Source: Pyxicephalus adspersus (taxonomy: Eukaryota > Chordata > Amphibia > Anura > Pyxicephalidae). From it: a stretch of 64,000 nucleotides of DNA. The position numbers and the translations under genes were made by a program. Shown here piece by piece: positions 45,223-55,862 of the stretch. Position 1 is the stretch's first letter. The number at the start of each line of letters is the position of its first letter. Location: positions 131,837,924 to 131,901,923 of the forward strand of contig NC_092859.1 of the NCBI RefSeq assembly GCF_032062135.1, written 5' to 3'. The notes below the pieces were generated by a model. The model ran no database searches and had not been told where the DNA came from. It saw nothing but the letters and a program-made list of their open reading frames with translations.

Positions 45223-46737
45223 GATATATGCTCCTTTTTTATTATTTTTTGTTTGTGTATTATTACAAAATATTTGTTTTCAGTTTGTTTTGTCACAATA
45301 ATGATATAAATACCCAATCTTGTGCAAAGTCATATAAAGATAATAGAATTTTTGCATGTTTGGATGGTTGAAGAATCCTGTTTTAAATATTGATTAAATG
45401 TGTGATTTGCTGACAAATAAAATGATATGTTGTCAATTGATAAACCAAAAAAATAAATAACATGGCGCAAACACACAACATTTCCCCTTACATCACCTTT
45501 GTCAAAGTCACAAGTACCCTCTAGATGTACAGCCTAATAAAATATGATATCCGCTGCTCAGAAAGACATGGAAAATATATTTATGTTTCATATGGCTATA
45601 AAAGCGCTCGCCCTTTGTTCTCCTATAAAACGATGATTACAACATATATTCCGAAGTCCCTTTCCTGTGCATGTGATATAATTAGCTCTGATAATAGGAA
45701 ATGTCTAGTTTGCCTTGATACTGATATATTTCAGTCCATTGATAGTTTTACTCATGCAGACATAGAAGACAAACAGGTAAAGAATTCCGGATCCCAGAGG
45801 TGCCCGCTAGGGAAGATCACATTCCAGGCAGGGAGAACCATTTACATTTTCTTTATACAAAAGAGGGAAAATGATAGTTGTGCTTTACTGAGTCACTTTA
45901 TTCTAAAGCAGACACATCTAAAGTTTTTTCTCAGGACAGGTTCAGACCCGCGGTGGGAACAAGCATTCCATTGGGTTATCCTTACAGCAGTGCTGATTCC
46001 TAAAGGCAGCGAACTGCAGTGACCGATATTATACTACACACTGCTGCCCCCATTCATTTTCTATTGGGCTGCTGCAAGTGGTTCAGTAGTATGAGGAAGT
46101 GCTAACCATATCCCAGCTTTACCGCCAGTCTGAGCTTATCTTCTCTTCCCCAGTGATTAAACTGCAACATTGTGACCCGTATCACAAAATGATCAACACC
46201 ACATAGGCACAAGAATTTTTTTTATAATTGTGTCCTCTTTGAGCCAACCAGATAAAGGGGAAACAAGTGGAGGATATAGCCAGCCCCTGTGCAGAACTGA
46301 CTTGGGGCCAAACTGACTTGGCTCATGGGGCCCCTTGTGGCTGTTGAGGGTACGGGCCTCTTTGCACCTCCCTCTGTCTACACCTGGCAACCCAGATGGC
46401 AATAAAAACCTTACAGAAGTACTGATCCTTTCCTGCCCTATCCCATGGTAAGGCCTTAAAACTCATTATGAGGAAATAAGAGCACTGCCATGGCTGATCC
46501 CCTTCTATAAATGCTGGTTGACTCTATGCCTTGCTTGGTATGTACATTAGGCAGGTCCTAAACAATCCCCCCATCCACAGATACATACTGCTTCTCTTAC
46601 ACTAAGCGCTGGCCTGGTTTGTACATTACAGCCCCAGAGTCAGATCTGCTCCCAGCCGGGAGTCCTGCAGGGTACACCTCTATAATGAAGGTGTGTTTTT
46701 TTGTTCATTTTACAAGTATAGATTGCCTGGCATGATA
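45223..46737. other. Intergenic with a chance 165-codon ORF
   Basis: Contains ORF 45525-46022 (+). It has no recognisable domain, and its 3' part runs into a family F repeat (45935-46135). I do not call it a gene. 46140-46737 has nothing defined. Confidence 0.55.
45935..46135. repeat. Family F repeat
   Basis: 'aggttcagacccgcggtggg' and 'gcaagtggttcagtagtatg', as in 5420-5545 and 10028-10160. Confidence 0.5.
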
Positions 46738-46875
46738 GGGTGCGCACTCTGGCTTTTGCAGCAGTAAGTCCATGTTTTGACTCTCATTCAGGACAGCTAG
46801 TAATAGGACTATGGACTTTGTACAGCGCTCCAGAGTATGTTGGCTCTATATAATTACAAGTTAATATTATTATAT
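46738..46875 (-). repeat. Family B repeat, internally deleted, minus orientation
   Basis: Joins the reversed 3' end ('gcactctggcttttgcagca') directly to the reversed 5' end ('actttgtacagcgctccaga'). Confidence 0.65.
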
Positions 46876-47009
46876 TCAACCTATGTGATGGATAGATAGC
46901 AATCCTGCCATGCCGGCCATTGGTGGCGTTTTTAGTGCTTAGGAGCACATTTCTGCAGCTTTACTGGCTGTAGTGTTTCATGGTCGCCACTGAAGCGATA
47001 TTACATTAC

Positions 47010-47265
47010 ACATTATTACATAATATTTATATAGCGCCAACATGTTATGCAGCGCTGTAAAAAGTCCAAAGTCGTGTCACTAGCTGTCCCTCAGAGGGGC
47101 TCACAATACAATGCCCCTACCATAGTCATATGTCATTATTACAGTCTAAGGTTCATTTGGGAGGGAAGCCAATCAACCTAACTGTATGTTTTTGGAATGT
47201 GGGAGGAAACCCACGCAAACACAGGCAGAACATGTAAACTCCATGCAGATAGTGTCCCGGCCAAT
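47010..47265 (+). repeat. Family B repeat, 3'-truncated
   Basis: 'atttatatagcgccaacatg' through 'ccatgcagatagtgtcccgg', lost after that point. Confidence 0.75.
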
Positions 47266-47559
47266 ATTATTATTAATCTTAACTGCAGCGCTTTACATTA
47301 AATATATCATACCTTTCACGTAATAGCGAAAGGTTTGCTAAAAAAAAAATAAAGTAAATTGTATTATTATATTATTCTGTTTTATCTTTTTTTAAAACTT
47401 TAATGTGTAATTTAATTTTTTTTTTTAGCCTTGCTGGGCTATCCCTCTGCAGCCAACTGATCTTCGCTCCATGTTGTTCAGGTAGATCTCCATGCTCACC
47501 CATGCCCTGCACCTTCTGCACAGACCGATAAGAACGCCCACACATTGATCTCCAACACC

Positions 47560-47757
47560 ATGCAGAACAGACCCCGCCCCATGTGACATCGCCACGCCCC
47601 TTCTGCATTCCACAGCGCTCGCGCCTCCTCTTCTCCAATTCTCCGAGTGCATCTGGCCACGCCGCGCGCTCCTAGGACGGCTGACGTCACGCAGGCACGT
47701 GACAGGTAGCAGAGAGCTGGCAGTCCTCCTCCGTCAGTCCGGAGTGGTGGCTCCATT
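47560..47757 (+). promoter_or_regulatory. TRPM7: CpG island promoter, probably of TRPM7
   Basis: GC-rich and dense in CpG, lacking TATA. GC boxes: CCCCGCCCC near 47572-47580 and CCACGCCCC near 47591-47599. A perfect palindromic CRE, TGACGTCA, lies at 47682-47689 and an E-box, CACGTGAC (USF/TFE type), at 47696-47703. Transcription probably starts between these sites and 47757. The island runs on to about 48060. It lies 12 kb downstream of SPPL2A. Confidence 0.75.
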
Positions 47758-47911
47758 ATGAAAGACTTATCCTCCGCTGGGTCCGGAGCGGAGACGGCTG
47801 CTGGGTGCTCGCTACAACCGGCCAAGGGAGCCTTCCCCTCACGAGACATTCCCAATAGATGGCTGAAAGCCCCGGAGGAGAGCTGCCTGTGTCTGCGCGG
47901 TGAAGAGAATG
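47758..47911 (+). CDS. Upstream ORF 1 of the probable TRPM7 leader
   Basis: ATG at 47758. It stays open for 51 codons to the donor and would continue out of frame into exon 2, so it overlaps the start of the main frame. In genomic DNA the frame stays open to 48057 by reading into the intron. Its peptide (starts MKDLSSAGSGAETAAG) resembles no protein I know, so it is more likely a uORF than a protein N-terminus. Confidence 0.5.
47859..47903 (+). CDS. Upstream ORF 2 of the probable TRPM7 leader
   Basis: Short ORF MAESPGGELPVSAR ending at TGA 47901-47903, only five bases before the main ATG at 47909. So short a gap leaves little room for reinitiation, so it should repress the main frame when translated. 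T at -3 and G at +4 suggest leaky initiation. Confidence 0.5.
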   Translation: MAESPGGELPVSAR

Positions 47912-48156
47912 GTGAGGAGGCTGAGAAGCCAGGCCTCGGGCAGCCAGACCACTGCGTGCTGTGTACCGGGCACTGTGCCGGGAGGGGGCGGGGACAGACC
48001 TGTGACATGGGCTGTGTATTGGGGGGCACCCCCAGGGAAGAAAGGGGGGGTCGGTGACAACCTTTCAAGTAGCGGTAATGGAGCAAGAGCCCAGCCTGCA
48101 CTGCACCACTGACAGACATTTCTTTTGTGCTGGCTGCATGACATACACATATATTT

Positions 48157-48298
48157 ATTATTATTATCATTATTAAACAGGATTTATGTTGCGCCAACAC
48201 ATTACACAGCGCTGTACATTACATAGGGGTTGCAAATGACAGATACAGAGTGACACAGGAGGAGTGGAGGACCCTGCCTGAAGAGCTTACAATCTGAG
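48157..48298 (+). repeat. Family B-short repeat
   Basis: 'aacaggatttatgttgcgcc' then 'gggttgcaaatgacagatac' and 'gaagagcttacaatctgag'. It covers the start of the 234-codon ORF on the - strand. Confidence 0.7.
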
Positions 48299-48659
48299 TA
48301 TATACATTTACACACACAAATATATATATATATATATCACACACACATGGGCCAGGTCTGCTGTCACACATGTGCACAGAGGGAGGGGAATGTCATGTCC
48401 TACACACATTACTGTACAGGACAATGTGCTACTTCTGAGTCTGCTGCTTGCTGGAAATTAGTAGTCAGTGTCTGCAGCCTGGATGATCAGCAGTCTGATG
48501 GAGGAAACAATGTAACCTTCATAGAGATTCACTTCCTCCCTATAACGTGTGTAATCAGCCACATGTCACCCATGTACCTCTAGGCCCATCTGTGTATTGG
48601 TGATAATGGCTCCTGAAGTTCGGAGGTTATAGCTGCGGTTTGTAGCATCTTTATGATAT

Positions 48660-48914
48660 TTAAAGAGGTACTAAACTGAAAAGTGCTTAACGCACAAAAA
48701 AATCCACCTTCCAACTATGTAAGTTGGAAAAAGAACTTGCCAATCTCACTGTGCATGCGTTAAATCGGCAAAGTTTTATCTTTTCACAAAAAGGCTCGAG
48801 ATACTCGGGCATGTGCAGAAGGAGCACACAAGAGCCTCCTGGGATGCGTGACGTAGGTATCCCGGCAGGCTCTGCACTCCCATTCATTGGCGATGGAGAA
48901 TTAGGGGGTCATTG

Positions 48915-48948
<34 letters not shown>

Positions 48949-49057
48949 AAGGGTGTTGCACTTAAAAAAACCTAAACAAACAGAATTTTTACTTTACATT
49001 AAAGGGTTGTTTACCCTTTAATTTTAAGTGAAATTTCTGAGTTTAGGTACGCTTTAA
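48660..49057. repeat. Family C MITE-like element
   Basis: TTAAAGAGGTACTAAACT at the left faces AGTTTAGGTACGCTTTAA at the right (49040-49057). Contains a T28 run and 'cgggcatgtgcagaaggagc', the same interior order as 3130-3645. Confidence 0.7.
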
Positions 49058-49289
49058 TGTACAGTGCTGTGTTATATGTTGGTATAAATATGGGAGCGTG
49101 ACCAGGGGCCTATGTGACTGTACCTGATGTTTAAATAGAAGTGCTTTGGCCCCTAAATTTCAGTGGACATTGATTTCTTGCTTTTTATTTTTTATAATAC
49201 ACATCTGCTCATTCTGCAGAAGTGGAAGAATCTTGAAATATATTGAAGATTTGAAAAAAGGTATAACCAGTTTGGTTTTACAGGTGTAG

Positions 49290-49455
49290 TGTTCTTCCCA
49301 GCCCCTTTTAGCCGGGCGCACCACCTGGCACATTTCAGTATCCACCTGGATGTTTTTGAGTGGTTACTGAATAGTTGAGTCACATTACTGGGTAACCACA
49401 CGCCTAAAAGTTCTTCCCACCCGGCTTAAAAACATTTCTGGGTTAAACACTGAGG
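49290..49455. repeat. Family E repeat
   Basis: 'gttcttcccagccccttttagc' in shorter form, and 'gagtggttactgaatagttg', followed by a reversed 'gttcttcccacccggcttaa', so it has partly inverted ends. Confidence 0.6.
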
Positions 49456-50460
49456 TGAATGCTGCAGAGAAGGAGACGGACATGATTACATGATCACTAT
49501 TCTGGGCAGTAATCAGGACTGCCCAGCGCCAGATGAATTTGCTGTAAAAGAAGGACCTCGTTGTCACATGATCATCAAGAGGATGGCCTGATTTTAGAAA
49601 TATATTGAGAAATGTATTCAAAATATAAAGACTGGTGGAGAAGGGGAACCCCTAAAATTGGTCTTATTTTGGGTAGTGTTTTCAGATATTGTGGTAAATC
49701 TCGTCAGTCTGGTAACAAACACTTTCTCAAAAGTGGGGTAGAGTTGGAACTTTGGTATTGCTACTTTTGCGTTTGTGTATTTATATATTTGTGTCCAAGG
49801 AACAGGAAGTGTTGGGGTTAACAAAATAATTAAGACATTTTAACCATTCTTTCCAAAACTCTAGATTAGTCAGGGCTTACGTTACCGCAATATACAGATA
49901 TTTGTGAAACATTATTCACCTTCAGTGGCGTGCTAACATAGCAATAACCTTCTACTGTGGATTGTGTTGGGGGACTGGGGGGATCTATTTTTTCTTGCAT
50001 TTTTGGTGTATTGGCAGCCTATTCAAATAAATAGACTCCTATTACAATGTACAATGTGTCACAATGGCAAGGTATGAAGAGTCCCCAAGGGTTTAATGTG
50101 ACATCAATGGAGGGATCTGTCACTAATGACAATTAATCCTTCTGGTTTTTATTATCTGCCAAAAGGGTGTTAAAATGCTTCTTTGTATTTTGCTAATTGA
50201 CTTTTATATTGTGTAATTGTAATTATATTAAAATTGAATGTAATGATATAGGAGGGGTCATTTGAGTACTTATTGTATTTCTGTTGGCTTAAATGTATTA
50301 CAAAGTAATACGTTTGTATTTTTTTTTATAATAATGTAGCAAAGTGTAGCATTGGCAGAGTATAAATGTGTCTGTAAAATGCAGAGGATACCTAGGAGCC
50401 AGTCCATTGTTCTGTGACATCAGGTTGCTGGCTATGACTCATATCTGAGTGAGCCATCAT

Positions 50461-50530
50461 TATTATTATTATTAAACAGGATTTATATAGTGCCAACATA
50501 TTACGTACGCAGTGCTGTACATTAAATATC
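50461..50530 (+). repeat. Family B-short fragment
   Basis: (ATT)n then 'aacaggatttatatagtgcc' and 'gcagtgctgtacattaaata'. Confidence 0.6.
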
Positions 50531-50952
50531 TAATAGAATACTTTTACTTCTTGTAATAAGGGGGGGTCACAGACTGTATTGGGCTGGATATGACAAGCTA
50601 CCCCTCTGCAGGTCACATGGAGCTTGTGAAGAAACATGGAGTCAGCAGGAGGGAGAAAGTAGTCATTTCTGTAAAGGCTGCAGTATGTTTCTGTAAATAC
50701 ATTTTATACAAACATTTTGCATTTTCATAGCTGTACTATTGGGATTCTACATTAAATGATAATTCCACTTTAACTGGCCATCAAATTGCTGTATTCTGCT
50801 GGAAATGTTCGTATGATATGTCCTTATGGGTACCTGTTGTTTGCTGGTTAACCCCCACTCACCCAGCTACCATGATTACTAAATCTGGTCCATGTCTATT
50901 TGTCCTGACCATTGGAATCCTAATATAAGCCTTCAGAACTATCAATCTAAAA

Positions 50953-51082
50953 CAGTATTTATATAGTTCCAACATTTTACACTGCTCTGTACATTAAGGG
51001 GTTGCAAATGACAGATAGAAATAGATAGAAACAATGACCCAGGGAAAGGAGACAAAAAAACTTACAATCTAAGAGGAGGGGG
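50953..51082 (+). repeat. Family B-short repeat
   Basis: 'cagtatttatatagttccaa', 'aggggttgcaaatgacagat' and 'acttacaatctaagaggagg'. Confidence 0.65.
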
Positions 51083-53602
51083 AATTACGAACACATTTTC
51101 ATATTGTGAGCTGTGGCTTACTGCTCTGTAATTCCATGTTTGTTTTTAACACCGAAAACCTGCAATGAGAGAAACTTCTAGGCTGTCATTTCTGACCTTT
51201 CTTCTTCTGGCTGTCATGCTGTCCCTCTTCATTTCTTAGAGCTATAAACTTAGTTGCAGAGTCGAGCTGTATACAGATGCTGGATATCTATCGCCTGAGA
51301 TGAACACTTCGCTTTCAGCAAAAATCATGTGTACAGCTGTCCCCAATGTTATCAATCCCATCGAATAGTAAAACAATTGATGGTACAATGTCTCCAAAAG
51401 GGGAGGACGCAGCAGGTTCCTCCTCAGAGATCAGCATTGTTTGTACATCTTATTTATTTCTACTGTCGCTGGAAATGTTCATTGATAATTTTGCAGTGAT
51501 TATTATTGCATGTCTGTACACAGCTGTAGAGCATGTATGCAGGCAATGACTTGATCTTCCTTTTTTATCCTACAGATGCTTTTGTTGTGTTTCCTGATCA
51601 TTGAAATAATGTTTGCTTTAGGTGTGAGAAGTTAACTTCCTTTGTGTAAGCCCAGTGATTGCTTTCCTCTGTTGAGGTCCTGTAAGGCTCATAACTGACA
51701 TGACCTCTTGAGCCTTTAAACGAGAGAGGGATTTAAAGGAATGTGCATCATAAATGAAAGCTAGGTAACCTCATATTATGGTTTATATTAGGATGAAAGC
51801 AGGGTGATGTGGGCAGTTGGAGAGGTGGGTTGCTGAGGGTGATAGGGGAAAGGTATGCATTGAGAGGTGAGAGAAGAGGGTACAGTGTGGTGAGGGAAAG
51901 GGGTGGCTGTGGGTCCCAAACACTGTGGGCAAAGTGGATGGAGAAGTATTGAGGGTGCAGGCTGTTTTGGGTTAAAGTGTTAATAGAGGAAAAGGGTCTT
52001 GGGAAGGAAAAAGGCTCTGGAATTTGGTAATAGCTGGGAACGGAAAAAGATCAGTGGAAGTTTTAGGGGGGATGATGGGCATTCGAAGTATTTTTTTATG
52101 TATTTTTTTTTTGTACATTAAAGCAGAAGTAGTACTAGAGTTAAATCCATCAATGGCAAAACTAAATTTTTCCCTAATGGGAAAATGAAAGTGTACTGTG
52201 AAAACAAAACTCTCACTTTAACTTTTTTTTGTTAAGGATTAAGAGGTGGAACCTAACAAAGGGTTATTATCATCATTCAGATGTGCAGTTCTAACCCTCC
52301 TCCTGTCCAAAACTAAAAAGTTTTAGCTGGAGTGTGGCTTTAGGGCTTTACTTCCAGACACTACTTTTCCCATATGCTCTCCAAAAAGGGGGAATTAGTA
52401 GGAAACCTCCTTGACGCTAGTATACTGAGAGGGTGGCTGGTCCCCTTCAAAAAACATCAGGGGTCTGAACAGACAACCAATGTTTTCCCCATTATCGGGC
52501 ATCCTAGTGAGCAAACCACATGTAATTTCCTAAAACTGAGCATTGCCAGGTTTAAAGATCGAGGAGAATGTCTTTGGCTAACCAGAACAATGGCTTCACA
52601 TCAAGTCTGTCCCTCTCTTAGCCAGCCAGTAATGTCCAGTACTCATGTCAGCAAAACCTAAAATCAAGGCAAATTCCTAAAGCAATCATATTGATTATTG
52701 TAAACTGTAGGTAATCACCCTGGGACTAAACTTTACAAATTTAAAAAATCCATTGTTTAGCTATACATTGATCTCCGTATTCAGGACCTCACATGCCTTT
52801 TAGCTTCTGATTACAAGATTAAGGAGGTCAGACAGCTCACCACATACTTCCTTTGACTACAATTCCTGCCCCTCCTCATCAAGACGTATGGTTTCATTGT
52901 ATTGAAGGCACTCTGGGAAATGTAGCCAGCAGTGTATTGTTCTACCTACTTTGGGTGCACATGATCACAACTAATTCACCCTCCTACCAACTCAATTGAA
53001 AGATGAGAGGCAGTGAACAAACACATTCGGGAAATGGCACAGGTATTTTGTGCACCACTTGGTATCTGTACACTGTTTGTATTATCTTATCAACCATATT
53101 GCTATTTTGCTTGTATGGTTTTAGCTTTGGTGTTGGCCCTTAACTCTGTAGGTCATGTGTGTACATGTATGGGATTATTGTGTTTACCTTGTATACAGAA
53201 TGGTCAACAAAACATTTGTTCAAATACGTTCAATGCCAAGTTTGCAGTGGACCTGAATTATGTACAGTAAGTCACTGCAATTGACAGAATAAACAGAGAT
53301 CATCAGTCTCAGCAGCTCATGTAACCATTTGAAGATGAAAGCTTTTGGGGAATTCCTAAGTATTTTAGCCCTTGGGGCTTCCCATTCGCCTGAAATGTTT
53401 AATTACAAAATTAAAATATTAATATGTTTGTAGTTGCATTCATGTGACTCTCTTGCGCTCCAAAAGCTAGTGTATTTCATCTTATTTTTTGTATGTTGGT
53501 GTGAATGTAGAACAAGCTAGGTATGTGTTGAACATGCTTCAGCTTGTCCAATGTAAAGTGGCTTAGATGTTTTAAAATCAGCTGTTTTGTGCAGAGTGGG
53601 GT

Positions 53603-53906
53603 TGGAGTGCATTTAAACCCTCTGATACTCACCTTTCCCTGTTCTTATGCATGGTGCCGCCATTTCTTTTCTTCTTCTCTTCTTTCTTGTGATCTTTGGC
53701 TATCTTGATATTCTGGGATTTATTGCCGGCAGTCGCAGCGGAAGCCTGGATGTGCCGGGTATCCTGGTGACCAACGCTGAGCTGTACATGTGCCGTGATG
53801 TTTAACAGATCAGGCAGGTAAGAAGACTTATTGCAAAAGGGACATCGCCTTTATCTTTCTGCAATAAAGCCCTGCCTGGTCACAAGGGACTAGTTCCATT
53901 TTAGGG
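53603..53906 (+). repeat. Family H repeat
   Basis: 'tactcacctttccctgttct', 'cagatcaggcaggtaagaag' and 'gggacatcgcctttatcttt', as in 11555-11850. Confidence 0.6.
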
Positions 53907-54344
53907 ATGAAAAGTTGGGATACAGTTGTCTAAAGCTTGTATGAGTTCATAAGCAAGCATGCTTCAAGACTACATGAACTCAAACTTTAACAAATTATTA
54001 GTATTTCAAAAGTTATTTACATTGCAGGTTTCATACTTGGTGGTCTTCCCATCAAGGCGCTAGTTTAGATCCTTGCAGTTAAAGAATGACATTTCTCTGT
54101 TCTTGTCTTCAAATTGTGCTATCCCTTTGTAACTGTTGTATAGCTTTAGTGTCCTTTTCAACGTTCCTTACACAGGCGTGTCCCATTGTTGCCATCAGTA
54201 ACAATGACAAAAGCCTTGAAGCTATAGCTGGGATGTGCGCATATAGACATGCTGTGACTGCAGGAGATCAGCTGTACTGATGGCCAACCTAGGTGTCATC
54301 TAATTTAAAGTGACCCAGTCATAAAGAAAATAAATATTATTTTT

Positions 54345-54682
54345 AGTACACAGTATTTATAAAGCTCTGACATATTACGCAGCACTTTACTAAGTCCATA
54401 TTCATGTCACTAACTGTCCCTCAAAGGACTTCCAACGGTCCCTCTAATGTCCATACCATAGTCATGTCTTTAATACAGTCTAGGGTCAATTTTGGGGGGA
54501 AGCCAATTACCTAACTGCATGGTTTTGTAATGTGTGAAGAAACCAGAATACCTGGAGGAAACCCACACAAACACAGGGAGAACCTGCAAACTCCATGCAG
54601 ATATTGCCCTGGCTGAGCTTTGAACCTGGGACCTAGTGCTGCAAAGGCCAGAGTGCTAACCTCTCAGGCACCGTGCTGCCCA
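54345..54682 (+). repeat. Family B repeat, near full length
   Basis: 'acacagtatttataaagctc' to 'aggcaccgtgctgccc', with all internal blocks present. Confidence 0.8.
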
Positions 54683-55734
54683 GTCTTCCTTCCTAAAATG
54701 CTTGTTGTCCCAATTCGAGCAATGCCAATATTTTTGAGTCACAGACTCGGAAGATGCATGCTGTAAAAGTGTCAGAAAAATCTCTCATCTTTTTTTCTTG
54801 TTCCGGGTCAGTGACTCAGAACCCAATTAACTCCAACCCTCAGCATGAGTCAGGCAACTAGCATTTACGGAAGTCAAGGCCAACAGTGGCTGCTTCTATA
54901 ATTCTCTCATTATGGGCTCCCTTTAATGACGGTCATCTCTATAGCAATGCAATGAGTTCATCGTTCTGCAGATACGATTACTGCCAACAAGTAGTTACTT
55001 AAGTCTCTTGGAAGTAAAGTCTTAATCGGCTTCACAGCCCTGGCCGTATTGTGAGATTCCCTTCAGTAATAGTGTTTATTGTTGGTGTTTTCATGGTAGA
55101 TATAGAAAAGATTGTATGGTAAACATTTTGAACTAAACCCCAGATAAATATATAAAAAGTAAAAATGTATTTCTGAACACAGAAAACATCAAAGGTATGT
55201 TTACATTGTGTGGAATGCAGAAGGGCACCCAGCACAGTATGTTTTCTGCATTGTGGCTGGAAATCAACCCATGGCTGAAAAGGTTAGCTGTAGAAAACAG
55301 CAGGCATCTGAAGCCTGAACTATGTATAAGTCTTTGTAGCACAGCGCCTCAACACAAGTGTGTGAAATTAGATATTTAGTTCTTCGCACACAAGGAACTG
55401 AGTTCTGCACACAAATCACAGAATAGTAGACTTTTTTGCGGGAAATTGCACAGAGGGAGAATGTTTCCACCCCTGACAACCATCAGTCAAACAGAAAGCT
55501 CCCCATTGTGTACCTAGCCTACCTTTGTAAACGAGGAGTCCTCTATTAAAGTGTACAGTGTTGCCATTAGCTGAAGTCTGTTGGGGCGGGAATGCTCCAT
55601 TCAGTGTTACTACCCACAGGGATTGGTGATGAGTCGGGCAGTGGGATGCTCCTACACTAAACTGGTATCTGCTGAACTAAGCCTAAGAAAAATGAATTAT
55701 GAGCAGGTAGGCTATTTATTGTTGAACAGAAAGG

Positions 55735-55862
55735 TGACGTCCCTTCTGCAATAAAATAAACTTGCCTGCCTGTTACCTATTTTTTTTTAATGTAAAAGGA
55801 GCTGCGTGGCAGTGACATCATTCCAACCTGGCAAATCGAGATGACCAAAGACAACCTGATAA
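55735..55862. repeat. Family H-like fragment
   Basis: 'gtgacgtcccttctgcaata' and 'acttgcctgcctgttaccta' resemble family H. The following open stretch (55799-55876) with an AG before and GTGTCT after looks exon-like but belongs to this repeat neighbourhood. Confidence 0.4.

Larger units (their letters stand above)
47705..47911 (+). other. TRPM7: Probable TRPM7 exon 1 (leader, ATG at the donor)
   Basis: TRPM7 is the Mg2+/Ca2+/Zn2+-permeable channel fused to an alpha-kinase. Three things point to it. The gene directly downstream of SPPL2A in mammals, same orientation, is TRPM7. The related TRPM6 splices alternative first exons onto an exon starting SQKSW, so TRPM7 exon 1 should supply only the M. 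Here GAGAATG|GTGAGG puts an ATG (47909-47911) exactly at a strong donor, with A at -3. The leader has just two other ATGs (47758 and 47859), matching the two conserved uORFs reported for the mammalian TRPM7 leader. The 5' limit is approximate. Exon 2 was not found, so identity is inference. Confidence 0.6.

Noticed and set aside
47758..48057. 99-codon + ORF as a protein-coding first exon
   Set aside because: A strong donor at 47911 interrupts it and the peptide matches no family I know. Read as a uORF of the TRPM7 leader instead.
47496..48200. 234-codon ORF on the - strand across the second CpG island
   Set aside because: It begins in a dispersed repeat, runs across the antisense of the promoter and probable exon, has no domain and is explained by low stop-codon density in GC-rich DNA.
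51577..51622. Possible 46-nt exon between CCTACAG and GTGTGAG
   Set aside because: Too short to judge, no recognised sequence, and stops appear in the frame needed to follow the exon at 47911.
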